Shown here piece after piece: positions 9,194 to 17,827 of a DNA stretch of 64,000 nucleotides. How positions within the stretch are numbered: the stretch's first letter is position 1; each line of letters opens with the position of its first letter. Position numbers and translations under genes: made by a program. The notes under the pieces were generated by a model. It was not told the origin of the DNA and did no database searches. It was given only the letters and a program-made list of their open reading frames with translations. The stretch is from the NCBI RefSeq assembly GCF_030816155.1, contig NZ_JAUSXR010000001.1, positions 930,001-994,000 on the forward strand, given 5' to 3'. This stretch comes from Arthrobacter woluwensis (lineage in GTDB: Bacteria; Actinomycetota; Actinomycetes; Actinomycetales; Micrococcaceae).

Positions 9194-9999
9194 GCGCCAC
9201 CACCGGCACCGCCCCGGACGAGCGGGCCGCCATCAACCTGACCGACCGCAGGCCCGCGAACGGAGGGATCAACCCCACCTTCCTCTGGATCGAGATCAAA
9301 CGGATCCTGCGCAACCGCCGGACCCTGATCTTCACGCTCGTGGTTCCGGCCGTGTTCTTCGCGGTCTTCGGCCTCGCCAACAAGAACCAGATGCTGCCGG
9401 GCGGCCAGCACAGCTATGGGGAGTACATCCTCATCAGCCTCACCGTCTACGCCGCGATGACCTCGGCCACGGGGTCCGGGGCCCAGGTCGCGGTGGAACG
9501 CGCCCAGGGCTGGTCCCGGCAGCTGCGGCTGACGCCTCTGCAGCCGGGGGCGTACATCGCCGTCAAAGCGGTGTCGGCCCTCGTCATGAGCTTCATCGCG
9601 GTCGTGGCCCAGTTCACCGTGGGCGCGATCTTCGGGGTGCATTCGGACGCGGCGACCATGGTGGTGGCCGGCCTGGCCGCCTGGCTGGGGTCGCTGGTCT
9701 TCGCCGCGCTGGGCCTCATGGTCGGGTACCTGATGCCGAGCCAGAACGTCATGCAGATCCTCGGCCCGGTCCTGGCGATCCTCGCCATGCTGGGCGGACT
9801 GTTCATGCCCGTGCAGATCATGGGGGATACCTTCGTGGAGATCGCCAAGTGGACCCCGGCCTACGGGATCGGGCAGATCGCGCGCAGCCCCCTGACCCAG
9901 GACTGGGACTGGCTCTGGGTGCTGAACGCCGGGGTGTGGCTCGCCGTGTTCGTGACCGGGGCCGCGCTGGCCTTCCGCAAAGACACCAAGCGCGTCTGA
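9190..9999 (+). CDS. ABC-2 type exporter, permease
   Basis: A 269-residue integral membrane protein of the ABC-2 permease family. A cytoplasmic N-terminus of about 45 residues precedes six predicted membrane segments, starting with LIFTLVVPAVFFAVFGLAN and ending LWVLNAGVWLAVFVTGAALA. The segment VAVERAQGWSRQLRLTPLQP is the conserved cytoplasmic coupling helix region (…RlTPl…). It overlaps the ATPase gene by four bases, so the two are made in step. Together with the following histidine kinase and response regulator it forms a four-gene stress-sensing export module of the DesKR/YvfT type. Confidence 0.92.
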   Translation: MSATTGTAPDERAAINLTDRRPANGGINPTFLWIEIKRILRNRRTLIFTLVVPAVFFAVFGLANKNQMLPGGQHSYGEYILISLTVYAAMTSATGSGAQVAVERAQGWSRQLRLTPLQPGAYIAVKAVSALVMSFIAVVAQFTVGAIFGVHSDAATMVVAGLAAWLGSLVFAALGLMVGYLMPSQNVMQILGPVLAILAMLGGLFMPVQIMGDTFVEIAKWTPAYGIGQIARSPLTQDWDWLWVLNAGVWLAVFVTGAALAFRKDTKRV

Positions 10000-10016
10000 G
10001 CTCTAGATTGGTTCTC

Positions 10017-11222
10017 ATGGAAGAGACGCGGGAGACCCCCGGCCGATGGGTCAGCTGGCGGTCCGGGGCCGGGCCCCGGAGCTGGCTCATCGGCGCGGGG
10101 TTCTCGCTGCTGCTGTGGACCTGGCCCACGTATGCCACGGTGTGGGCGGATGAGGCCACGGACCCGGGGCACAAGGTCCTGGCCACGGCGCTGACCCTCG
10201 TGTTCTTCGCCTGCTACGCGTTCGGCCCGCCCTATGTGTGGTGCCGTCCGGAAGGCCGGGACAGCGACCGTGCGGTGGTGCTGGTGATCTCCGCCCTGGT
10301 GCTCAGCAATCTGCTCGTGGTGCTGTCGCTCGGGACGGCCGCCCTGTGGACGTGGACCTTCCTGGCCTGCGCGATCGCCATGATGCCGCTGCGGGCACGC
10401 CCGAGGTTCCTGATGATCGGAGCCCTCGCCGTGGCATCGCTCCTGATCCAGATGCTGAGTGGCCAGCCCGAAGCCGGATTCCTCCAGGGTTCCCTGGTGA
10501 TGTCCCTCGGGTTCATGATGATGGCCTTCGCCCGGCAGATCCAGCTCCGGCAGCAGCTCGAAGCCACCCGGAAAGACCTGGCCGTCGCGGCCGTCGCTGC
10601 CGAACGGGACCGGATGGCGCGGGACATGCACGACATCCTGGGACACTCCCTGACCGTGGTCGCCGTGAAGGCCGAACTCGCGGGCCGTCTGCTGGAAGCC
10701 GACCCTGCCCGCGCCGCCCGGGAACTGGCGGACATCGAGGACCTGGCCCGCGGAGCGCTCGCTGATGTGCGGGCCACGGTGGCCGGGTATCGCGGCGTGA
10801 ACGTCGTCGCGGAGCTGGCCCAGGCCCGAGGCGCCCTCGCCTCCGCAGGGATCGAGGCCGAGCTGCCCGGCTCCGTGGACGAGGTTCCCGCTGCGCACCG
10901 GGAACTCTTCGGCTGGGTGGTGCGGGAAGGGGTCACGAACGTGGTCCGGCATTCCCGCGCGGCCCACTGCCGTATCACCCTCACCGCGGACGGCGTGCAG
11001 GTGGACGACGACGGCGTCTGGCGCCCCGCGCTCGCCGTCCCCGCGGGCGCCTCCGGAGGCGGCCGTGCCTCCTCCGGCGGCCCCGGAGACCCTGCCGTTC
11101 CGCACTGGAGTGGACAGGGGACCGGCTTGGACGGCCTGGCCGAACGGGTCAGGCAAGCGGGTGGGACCCTGAGCACGGGACCCTCGGATCTGGGCGGCTT
11201 CCGCCTGAAAGTGGTGATGTAG
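10017..11222 (+). CDS. NarL-type sensor histidine kinase, DesK-like
   Basis: A 401-residue membrane kinase with five or six hydrophobic segments in residues 24-170 and no large extracellular domain, so it probably senses the membrane or its own exporter. The HisKA_3 phosphoacceptor box MARDMHDILGHSLTVVAVK places the active His at about residue 205. The ATPase domain has the N-box EGVTNVVRHSRA and G-box GTGLDGLAERVRQAGG. The ATG at 10017 is used; TAGATT lies seven bases before it, so this gene may also have its own leaderless promoter. It should phosphorylate the regulator that follows. Confidence 0.92.
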   Translation: MEETRETPGRWVSWRSGAGPRSWLIGAGFSLLLWTWPTYATVWADEATDPGHKVLATALTLVFFACYAFGPPYVWCRPEGRDSDRAVVLVISALVLSNLLVVLSLGTAALWTWTFLACAIAMMPLRARPRFLMIGALAVASLLIQMLSGQPEAGFLQGSLVMSLGFMMMAFARQIQLRQQLEATRKDLAVAAVAAERDRMARDMHDILGHSLTVVAVKAELAGRLLEADPARAARELADIEDLARGALADVRATVAGYRGVNVVAELAQARGALASAGIEAELPGSVDEVPAAHRELFGWVVREGVTNVVRHSRAAHCRITLTADGVQVDDDGVWRPALAVPAGASGGGRASSGGPGDPAVPHWSGQGTGLDGLAERVRQAGGTLSTGPSDLGGFRLKVVM

Positions 11223-11225
11223 CCC

Positions 11226-11849
11226 ATGGCGCAGGACGGAGTGATCCGCCTCGTGATCGCGGACGACCAGGCCCTCGTGCGGGGCGCGCTCGCCGCCTTG
11301 CTGGGACTGGAACCGGACATCGAGGTGGTCGCTGAGGCGGGGGACGGCGAAGCGGCGCTCGCCTCCGTGCGCGAGGAGCGGGCCGACGTCGCGCTCCTGG
11401 ATGTGCAGATGCCGGGGCTGGACGGACTGGCGACGGCGGAGCGGCTGCGCCGGGAGTCGCCGCAGTGCCGGGTGCTCATGGTGACGACGTTCGGCCGGCC
11501 CGGTTATGTGCGGCGCGCGCTGCAGGCCGGAGCCGCCGGGTTCGTGGTCAAGGACACCCCGGCGCGACAGCTCGCGGATGCGGTCCGCAAGGTGCACGCC
11601 GGGCTGCGGGTCATCGACCCGTCCCTGGCGGCCGAGTCGCTCGTGGCGGGGGAGTCCCCGCTCACCACGCGGGAGGTCGAGGTGCTCCGGGTGTCCGCGC
11701 GGGGCGGCACGGTCGCCGACATCGCGCGCGAGGTATTCCTCTCGGAGGGCACCGTGCGCAATCACCTCTCGGCGGCCATGGCGAAGACGGGCGGGCGGAC
11801 CCGCGGTGATGCGGCACGGATCGCCGCGGAGAACGGTTGGTTGCTCTAG
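11226..11849 (+). CDS. NarL/LuxR family response regulator
   Basis: A 207-residue two-domain regulator. The receiver has acidic residues at D13-D14, the phosphoacceptor D59 in LLDVQMPGLDG, and a conserved Lys in FVVKDTPA. The C-terminal LuxR-type helix-turn-helix is seen in LTTREVEVLRVSARGG and VADIAREVFLSEGTVRNHLS. It begins three bases after the kinase stop and is surely co-transcribed. It is expected to activate the preceding exporter genes, most simply by binding the palindrome at 8125-8150. Confidence 0.94.
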   Translation: MAQDGVIRLVIADDQALVRGALAALLGLEPDIEVVAEAGDGEAALASVREERADVALLDVQMPGLDGLATAERLRRESPQCRVLMVTTFGRPGYVRRALQAGAAGFVVKDTPARQLADAVRKVHAGLRVIDPSLAAESLVAGESPLTTREVEVLRVSARGGTVADIAREVFLSEGTVRNHLSAAMAKTGGRTRGDAARIAAENGWLL

Positions 11850-11931
11850 CCGAACGACCCTGGCCGCGCCGGTGCGGCCCGTGGCATGATGTCGGCACCC
11901 TGGCGAAGAGGCCGGCGAAGGAGCTGATGTC

Positions 11932-13281
11932 ATGACCACCTGGAAGATCCGCGATTTCCACGCCTCGGATGTGGAGGGGATCCTGCACCTCTGGGAATCC
12001 CTCAAGGCGTCCGGCGTGGACTCCGTCTACGATCTGGCCGAAGTGCTCGCGTCCTGCGAGAAGGACCATGCCGTGGTCGCGGTGCACGGCGACACGGTGG
12101 TGGGGGCCGCCGTCGGACGCGCGGCGCATGACCAGGGCTGGATCGTCTTCCTGGCCACGCTCCAGTCCTGGCACGGGCAGGGCATCGGCACCTCGCTGCT
12201 CGCCGGCGTCGAGCAGCGCATGGCGTCCCTCGGCCTGAACAAGCTGTCCGCGCTCATGCCCACCCAGGAGACCCGGGTGGAGGCGTTCCTGAACCGCGGC
12301 TTCCAGGTCAAGGCGGATCTGCGGTACTACGAGCGGCGGATCCCCATCCAGCGGGCCGAGCTCGGGGCGCTGGAGCAGCTCGGCGGCCGCATTCTGCCGC
12401 GCGATCTGTGGGAGAAGGTCGCGGGCATGACCCGGGAGAAGCAGCTGCTGGAACGGCGGCTCGTGCTGCCCCTGGCGGAAGGCGAGCTGGCGGAGGAGTT
12501 CGGCGTAGTGCCGCCGCGCGCCGTCGTGCTCTTCGGCCCTCCCGGGACCGGCAAGACGACCTTCGCCAAGGCGATCGCCTCTCGCCTGGAATGGCCGTTC
12601 GTGGAAGTCTTCCCGTCCCGTCTCGCGGCCGATCCTGCGGGCCTGGCCGGCGCCCTGCGCGAGACGTTCCTGGAGATCGCGGAGCTGGAGCATGCGGTGG
12701 TGTTCATCGATGAGGTGGAGGAGATCGCGGCCCAGCGCTCCGGCGAACCGCCGTCGCCTCTGCAGGGGGTGACGAATGAACTGCTCAAGATCATTCCGGC
12801 ATTCCGCGATCAGCCCGGCCGTCTCCTGGTGTGCGCCACGAACTTCATCCGGTCCCTCGACTCCGCCTTTCTCCGGCACGGGCGCTTCGACTATGTGATC
12901 CCGATCGGCCTCCCGGACGAGGAGGCGCGGACCGCCATGTGGCAGCGGTTCATCCCCGCGAGCGTGCTGGCGGACATCGACATCCAGGCTCTCGTGGACC
13001 GCAGCGAGGGGTTCTCGCCGGCGGACATCGAGTTCGCGGCCCGCAGCGCCTCCCAGCGGGCTCTGGAGAAGGCGGTGTACGACGCCGGTGGCTCGGCTCC
13101 CGCGGCTGCGGACGGTGCTGCCTCCGGTGCTGCCTCGGGCGGTGCTTCCGGCACCGGAGCCGGCCGGCGCGGCCCGACCACGCGCGACTACCTGGAGACG
13201 ATCGCCGACACCCGGGCGACGGTCAGCGAGGAGGTCCGCGAGGCGTTCCTGGAGGACATCGGAACGCTCGCCCGGACCTGA
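11932..13281 (+). CDS. GNAT acetyltransferase-AAA ATPase fusion protein
   Basis: A 449-residue protein joining two enzyme folds. Residues 1-138 are a GNAT domain with an acetyl-CoA loop HGQGIGTSLL (81-90) and the closing FLNRGFQVKADLRYYERR. Residues 139-380 are an AAA module: Walker A GPPGTGKT (202-209), Walker B VVFIDEVEE (257-264), sensor CATNF (301-305), an HGRFD arginine-finger region near 316-320, and a sensor-2 helical lid FSPADIEFAARSA. An Ala/Gly-rich linker (387-411) precedes a short C-terminal helix. The AAA part resembles the classic AAA group (FtsH/p97-like), yet no protease or N-domain is present. Function unknown; possibly ATP-driven remodelling coupled to acetylation. The start has an AGGAG eight to twelve bases upstream. 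Confidence 0.85.
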   Translation: MTTWKIRDFHASDVEGILHLWESLKASGVDSVYDLAEVLASCEKDHAVVAVHGDTVVGAAVGRAAHDQGWIVFLATLQSWHGQGIGTSLLAGVEQRMASLGLNKLSALMPTQETRVEAFLNRGFQVKADLRYYERRIPIQRAELGALEQLGGRILPRDLWEKVAGMTREKQLLERRLVLPLAEGELAEEFGVVPPRAVVLFGPPGTGKTTFAKAIASRLEWPFVEVFPSRLAADPAGLAGALRETFLEIAELEHAVVFIDEVEEIAAQRSGEPPSPLQGVTNELLKIIPAFRDQPGRLLVCATNFIRSLDSAFLRHGRFDYVIPIGLPDEEARTAMWQRFIPASVLADIDIQALVDRSEGFSPADIEFAARSASQRALEKAVYDAGGSAPAAADGAASGAASGGASGTGAGRRGPTTRDYLETIADTRATVSEEVREAFLEDIGTLART

Positions 13282-13397
13282 GTGCCCCCGGGCGGTTCAG
13301 CGGGCCGGTTCTGCCCTGAGGTGAAGTCGGCGGAAAATCCGTGGGTCTCGGCGTCATGGGCAGGGGGAGAGGGCGGTGCTCTGACTAGACTGAGGGC

Positions 13398-14663
13398 GTG
13401 AGTGACGCACAGTACCCGGCCCACGCTTCCGAACGCTGGGTCGCTGAGCCGGCCAAGAACACCTACCGCTCCGATTTCGAACGGGACCGGGCCCGGGTGC
13501 TCCATTCCTCCGCGCTCCGCCGGCTCGGGGCCAAGACCCAGGTGGTCGCCCCGGACACCGATGACTTCGTCCGCACGCGGCTGACCCACAGTCTCGAGGT
13601 GGCCCAGGTGGGCCGCGAACTCGGGCGGGCCCTCGGCTGCGATCCGGATGTCGTGGACACCGCCTGCCTCTCGCATGATCTGGGGCATCCGCCGTTCGGT
13701 CACAACGGCGAGTCCGCCCTGAATGATATCGCCCATGACATCGGAGGCTTCGAGGGCAACGCCCAGACCTTGCGGCTGCTCACCCGCCTCGAGCCGAAGG
13801 TCGTCGCCCCGGACGGCACACCCGCCGGACTGAACCTCACCCGCGCCAGCCTGGACGCCTCCTGCAAGTACCCGTGGCAGGCCGCCGACGCCCCCGTGAT
13901 CCACGGCCGCCGCACGAGCAAGTTCGGCGCCTACGAGGACGATCTCCCGATCTTCGACTGGGTCCGGGACAACGCCCCGGCCGGTCAGACCTGCATCGAG
14001 GCCCAGGTCATGGACCTGGCCGACGACATCTCCTACTCGGTGCACGATGTGGAGGACGCCGTGGTGGCGGGCCACTTCCAGCTGCGCTGGATGGACAATC
14101 CGGATCACCGCGCCCGCGTGGTGGGCTACACCCGGCAGTGGTACCTGCCCCATGCCGATCCGGCCGAAGTCGATGAGGCGCTGAGCCGCCTCGAGAAGAC
14201 CGCCGTCTGGGTGCGGGAGGCCGACGGCAGCCGGAAGTCCATGGCCGCCCTGAAGAACATGACCAGCCAGCTGATCGGCCGGTTCTGCCAGAGCGCGCTG
14301 GAGGCCACCCGCTCGGTCTACGGCCCGGACCCTCTGACCCGGTACAACGGACAGCTGATGGTGCCGGAGGAGACGGTCATGGAGATCGCCGTCATGAAGG
14401 GCCTGGCCACCACGTTCGTCATGACCACGGACCACCGTCAGCCGATCTACGAGCGGCAGCAGGAGGTGCTGCGGGCTCTCGTGAGCGCGCTGACCGCCAC
14501 GGGGGACAAGCACCTGGAACCCATGTTCGCCGCCGACTGGCGTGCCGCGGACAGCGATGACGCCCGCTTCCGGGTCGTCATCGACCAGGTCGCGTCGCTG
14601 ACCGACGGATCGGCGCTGAGCCTTCACGAACGCCTCGTGGGCAGCCTGCCGTCGCTCTGGTGA
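13398..14663 (+). CDS. dgt: deoxyguanosinetriphosphate triphosphohydrolase
   Basis: A 421-residue HD-domain dNTP triphosphohydrolase that cleaves dGTP (or other dNTPs) to the nucleoside and tripolyphosphate. The metal-binding set is visible: H64 in RLTHSLEV, H93-D94 in SHDLGHPPFGHNGE, and a distal Asp in DLADDISYSVHDVEDA. The N-terminal RSDFERDRARVLHSSALRRL is typical of the bacterial family. Start is GTG at 13398, with TAGACT exactly six bases before it and no ribosome binding site, so leaderless translation is likely. It lies directly before dnaG, an arrangement conserved in actinobacteria. Confidence 0.95.
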   Translation: MSDAQYPAHASERWVAEPAKNTYRSDFERDRARVLHSSALRRLGAKTQVVAPDTDDFVRTRLTHSLEVAQVGRELGRALGCDPDVVDTACLSHDLGHPPFGHNGESALNDIAHDIGGFEGNAQTLRLLTRLEPKVVAPDGTPAGLNLTRASLDASCKYPWQAADAPVIHGRRTSKFGAYEDDLPIFDWVRDNAPAGQTCIEAQVMDLADDISYSVHDVEDAVVAGHFQLRWMDNPDHRARVVGYTRQWYLPHADPAEVDEALSRLEKTAVWVREADGSRKSMAALKNMTSQLIGRFCQSALEATRSVYGPDPLTRYNGQLMVPEETVMEIAVMKGLATTFVMTTDHRQPIYERQQEVLRALVSALTATGDKHLEPMFAADWRAADSDDARFRVVIDQVASLTDGSALSLHERLVGSLPSLW

Positions 14664-14739
14664 TCCCGCCGGTCTCCGTCCCAGTGCCGCACCACCCACC
14701 GCGGCCGTCCCGGCTTGCCAGCCGGACTAGGATGGAACC

Positions 14740-16632
14740 GTGGCTGGACTGATCAAGCGGGAAGACATCGAGGCGGTCCGCCAGCGCACCGACATCAAAG
14801 AGGTGGTGGACGGGTACGTCACCCTCCGCAGCGCGGGCATCGGCTCGTTCAAGGGACTCTGTCCTTTCCATGACGAGCGCAGCCCCAGCTTCCACGTCCG
14901 CCCGCAAGTGGGCACGTACCACTGCTTCGGATGCGGTGAGAGCGGCGACGTCATCTCCTTCGTGCAGAAGATGGACCACCTCTCCTTCAGCGAGACGGTG
15001 GAGAAGCTCGCGGCCAAGGTCGGCATCGAGCTCCGCTACGAGGATGGCGGCACCGGACCGCGCCGCGAGGACGTGGGCAAGCGCCAGAAGCTCCTGGACG
15101 CCCACAAGATCGCCGCGGAATTCTTCGCCGCCCAGCTCCTGACACCCGGCGCCATCGAAGGCCGCCGCTTCCTGGCCGAACGTGGTTTCGACCGCGCCGC
15201 CGCCGAGTCCTTCGGCGTGGGGTTCGCCCCGCAGGGCTGGGACGGACTGCTCGGCCACCTGCGCACCAAGGGCTTCCGCGATGAGGAACTGGTGCAGACC
15301 GGCATGTTCTCCACGGGGCGTGAAGGGTCCGGCCGGCTGTATGACCGTTTCCGGGGACGGCTGATCTGGCCCATCCGGGACATCACGGGCGACGTGATCG
15401 GCTTCGGCGCGCGCAAACTTTTCGAGGACGACAAGGGTCCGAAGTACCTCAACACCCCGGAGACCCCGCTCTACAAGAAATCCCAGGTCCTGTACGGGAT
15501 CGACAAGGCCAAGCGGGACATCGTGCGCGGCCGGCAGCTCGTCGTGGTCGAGGGCTACACGGACGTCATGGCCTGTCACCTCGCGGGCGTCACCACCGCT
15601 GTCGCGACCTGTGGCACGGCCTTCGGTGGGGACCACATCAAGATCGTGCGCCGGCTCCTCTCGGACGACGGTACCGGTGGCGAGGTGGTCTTCACCTTCG
15701 ACGGCGACGCCGCGGGCCAGAAGGCGGCCCTGCGCGCCTTCGAAGAGGATCAGCGTTTCGTGGCGCAGACCTACGTGGCGGTCGAGCCGTCCGGCGCGGA
15801 CCCCTGTGAACTCCGGCAGCACCGGGGCGACCAGGCCGTGAAGGATCTCATCGACAGCCGCAGGCCGCTGTTCGAGTTCGCCATCCGGGTGGGCCTGAAG
15901 AAGCACAATCTGAACACCGTGGAGGGCCGGGTCCAGGCCCTGCGGGAGGCCGCGCCGATCGTGGCCCGGATCCGCGACGGGTCGTTGCGTCCCGCCTACA
16001 CCCGCGAACTGGCCGGTTGGCTGGGCATGTCCATGGAGGAGGTGTCCCGGGCGGTGCAGACGGCCGCGCGCCGGGCCGCGGCGGCGCCGTCGTCGTCGTC
16101 GGGCGATCAGGGGGGAGCGGCCGTGCAGGAACCGGCGGACAGCGCGCCGCTGTACGGTCGCCCGGATCCGCGCGATCCGGCGGCGGCCATGGAACGGCAG
16201 TCGCTGGAGGTCGCCTTGCAGCAGCCCCAGGTCCTCGACGAGCGTCACTGGCAGATGTTCTCCCAGGCCCACTTCGTGGTGCCCGCGTACCAGGCCGTCC
16301 ACACGGCGATCCGCGCGGTGGGCACCGCGCGCGGATCCGACCCCGTGACCTGGGTGGAGACGGTCCGCGAAGAGGTTCCGGAGCCGCTGAGGGGCCTGGT
16401 CTCGGAGCTCGCGGTCGCGATGATCCCGGCGCCCGATGAGGATGCCCTGATGCGGGCGTGCCGGGACATTCTGGCCCGCCTATTCGAGCTGGACATCACG
16501 CGCCAGAAGGCGGATCTGCTGGGTCAGCTGCAGCGCATGGGCGCCGACGCCGATCCCGCCATGGTCCAGGGTCTGAACCGGCAGCTGCTCTCCTTGGAGA
16601 TGGAGCGGCGGTCGCTGCGCCAGACCGCCTGA
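14740..16632 (+). CDS. dnaG: DNA primase DnaG
   Basis: A 630-residue primase that makes RNA primers at the replication fork. The N-terminal zinc ribbon is intact (CPFH at 41-44 and CFGC at 62-65). The TOPRIM catalytic core is seen in VVVEGYTDVMACHLAG and FTFDGDAAGQKAA. A C-terminal helicase-interaction domain follows after a variable Ala/Ser-rich linker at about residue 440. The start is GTG at 14740 preceded by TAGGAT and a six-base gap, again leaderless-like. Length and domain order are normal for actinobacterial DnaG. Confidence 0.97.
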   Translation: MAGLIKREDIEAVRQRTDIKEVVDGYVTLRSAGIGSFKGLCPFHDERSPSFHVRPQVGTYHCFGCGESGDVISFVQKMDHLSFSETVEKLAAKVGIELRYEDGGTGPRREDVGKRQKLLDAHKIAAEFFAAQLLTPGAIEGRRFLAERGFDRAAAESFGVGFAPQGWDGLLGHLRTKGFRDEELVQTGMFSTGREGSGRLYDRFRGRLIWPIRDITGDVIGFGARKLFEDDKGPKYLNTPETPLYKKSQVLYGIDKAKRDIVRGRQLVVVEGYTDVMACHLAGVTTAVATCGTAFGGDHIKIVRRLLSDDGTGGEVVFTFDGDAAGQKAALRAFEEDQRFVAQTYVAVEPSGADPCELRQHRGDQAVKDLIDSRRPLFEFAIRVGLKKHNLNTVEGRVQALREAAPIVARIRDGSLRPAYTRELAGWLGMSMEEVSRAVQTAARRAAAAPSSSSGDQGGAAVQEPADSAPLYGRPDPRDPAAAMERQSLEVALQQPQVLDERHWQMFSQAHFVVPAYQAVHTAIRAVGTARGSDPVTWVETVREEVPEPLRGLVSELAVAMIPAPDEDALMRACRDILARLFELDITRQKADLLGQLQRMGADADPAMVQGLNRQLLSLEMERRSLRQTA

Positions 16633-16704
16633 GCGTCCCCGGGCGGGTGCGGGGCTCGATTTCATGTTCGGGCCCGGGCTCTGGTAATGTCTTACTCGCT
16701 TCGA

Positions 16705-16777
16705 TCCTCCTTAGCTCAATTGGCAGAGCATTCGACTGTTAATCGAAGGGTTGCTGGTTCAAGTCCAGCAGGAGGAG
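16705..16777 (+). tRNA. tRNA-Asn (anticodon GTT), copy 1
   Basis: A 73-base cloverleaf: the seven-base acceptor TCCTCCT pairs with AGGAGGA, the D-arm is GCTC…GAGC, the anticodon stem TTCGA/TCGAA holds the loop CTGTTAA with anticodon GTT, and the T-arm GCTGG/CCAGC holds TTCAAGT. The discriminator is G. CCA is not encoded. It is followed within ten bases by a strong terminator. Confidence 0.96.
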
Positions 16778-16783
16778 CTTGCG

Positions 16784-16826
16784 CCCCGGGTGGGCGGCCT
16801 GAAACGGCCGCTGACCCGGGGTTTTT
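16784..16826 (+). terminator. intrinsic terminator of tRNA-Asn copy 1
   Basis: The outer stem CCCCGGGT/ACCCGGGG (16784-16791 with 16814-16821) encloses an inner GGCGGCC/GGCCGCT-type stem and a short loop. It is followed immediately by TTTTT and CTTT. This is a textbook Rho-independent terminator. Confidence 0.92.
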
Positions 16827-16876
16827 CTTTGCCCGGAAAGGCTCTAGTGAGCCGGGAAAGACCTGGGGGGAGCCGC

Positions 16877-17137
16877 TCAGCGCTCTGACGGCGTCCGCTG
16901 CGGAGCGTCCACGGGCTTCCGGGAGGCCTGAGTGGCCCACAGGGCGCCGATCAGACGTTCGGTGCACCCCACGAGCACCAACAGCCCTCCCAGGAGGGAG
17001 ACGCGGAATCCGCCGGTCACGAACGCGTCCATGGCCACGAGCAGCAGTCCGATGCCGATCAGCAGCGGGCCGAACGTCCCGTCGGCCTTCCGCGCGCGTT
17101 CCGGTCCTGGTGTGTTCTGCGTCTCCTGTGGCGTCAT
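16877..17137 (-). CDS. small two-helix membrane protein, unknown
   Basis: An 86-residue protein. A polar N-terminus (MTPQETQNTPGPERARKADG) is followed by hydrophobic segments at about residues 24-41 and 45-66 and then a polar, basic tail. No family is recognised. It lies 24 bases upstream of nothing on its own strand and 23 bases downstream of the TetR gene on the same strand, so it may be the second gene of that transcript. It sits between the two tRNA-Asn copies. Coding nature is likely from codon pattern and sensible topology but is not proven. Confidence 0.5.
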   Translation of the reverse strand: MTPQETQNTPGPERARKADGTFGPLLIGIGLLLVAMDAFVTGGFRVSLLGGLLVLVGCTERLIGALWATQASRKPVDAPQRTPSER

Positions 17138-17160
17138 GACGGCCAGACTACCTGTCCGGC

Positions 17161-17766
17161 TCAGCGCCCGCTTGTCACGCGTTCTTCAAAGGCCGTCCAC
17201 CCCGGTCCCAGGAGGGCGAACGTCGCCTCCAGGGATGCCCGGGGATCCTCCGTGCGGTCGAGGAACGCCCAGGTCTCCAGCGCGTAGTGGGAGAGGACCT
17301 GGATGAACGGGTCCGTGGCGGGCAGGCCGAGCTCGTCGGCGATGGTCAGGATCAGAGCCTTCTCATGCCGCATCCACATGGACCGCTCGTACTCGCGGAG
17401 GGACGGCGCGGCCTGGACCATCGCATCGAAGGCCGCCACTTGCGCGCCGTACTGCTCGTGCTCCTCAATGACCGCGCGGAGCCACTGGTGGATGGCGGTG
17501 CAGATGGTCATGCCCGGCTCGCGATTCCTGACCGCGGCCAGGAGGGCGTCCCGGATCTCGTCGTCCTCGTCGTAGACCAGGGCTTCCTTCTGGGGGAAGT
17601 GGGCGTAGACGGTGGCGAGGGAGACGTCGGCCCGCTCGGCCACTTCCTTGATGGTCACGGCGTCGAAGCCACGGTCCTGGAAGAGTTCGAGCGCTGCATC
17701 CGAGATCGCCTTGCGGGTCGCGGCTTTCTTGCGTTCCCGGCGTCCCGGGGTGGTGGTGTCGGCCAT
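17161..17766 (-). CDS. TetR/AcrR family regulator of the adjacent MFS gene
   Basis: A 201-residue regulator. The helix-turn-helix is TIKEVAERADVSLATVYAHF at about residues 38-57, preceded by RKAISDAALELFQDRGFDAV; the rest is the helical ligand-binding domain. The ATG at 17766 has GGTGAG just upstream; a GTG two codons earlier (17772) is an alternative. It is divergent from the MFS transporter at 17828, and a perfect inverted repeat (17789-17809) lies in the 61 bases between them. This is the standard drug-responsive repressor/efflux layout. Confidence 0.92.
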   Translation of the reverse strand: MADTTTPGRRERKKAATRKAISDAALELFQDRGFDAVTIKEVAERADVSLATVYAHFPQKEALVYDEDDEIRDALLAAVRNREPGMTICTAIHQWLRAVIEEHEQYGAQVAAFDAMVQAAPSLREYERSMWMRHEKALILTIADELGLPATDPFIQVLSHYALETWAFLDRTEDPRASLEATFALLGPGWTAFEERVTSGR

Positions 17767-17788
17767 GCTCACCAGGATAGTCGCTCTA

Positions 17789-17809
17789 AAACTAGAATGA
17801 CTCTAGTTT
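17789..17809. promoter_or_regulatory. TetR operator between regulator and MFS gene
   Basis: A perfect inverted repeat: arms AAACTAGA (17789-17796) and TCTAGTTT (17802-17809) around the 5-base spacer ATGAC. A further half-site, ACTCTAG, lies at 17817-17823, directly before the MFS start. Position between divergent TetR and MFS genes makes it the likely binding site controlling both. Confidence 0.8.
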
Positions 17810-17827
17810 CAGTGCTACTCTAGCGAA

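Larger units (their letters stand above)
16689..16836 (+). repeat. 148-base direct repeat, copy 1 (tRNA-Asn plus terminator)
   Basis: This block is identical base for base to 19164-19311, 2475 bases downstream. It starts a few bases upstream of the tRNA, spans the whole tRNA-Asn and its terminator, and stops soon after the T run. Weaker similarity continues for about 50 bases upstream (promoter region). The two copies flank a small membrane protein, a TetR regulator and an MFS transporter. Confidence 0.95.

Noticed and set aside
16716..16967. Minus-strand open frame over tRNA-Asn encoding a GLEPATLRLTVECSAN end
   Set aside because: It is the antisense of a tRNA and its terminator, a well-known false protein; the same artefact recurs at 19191-19379.
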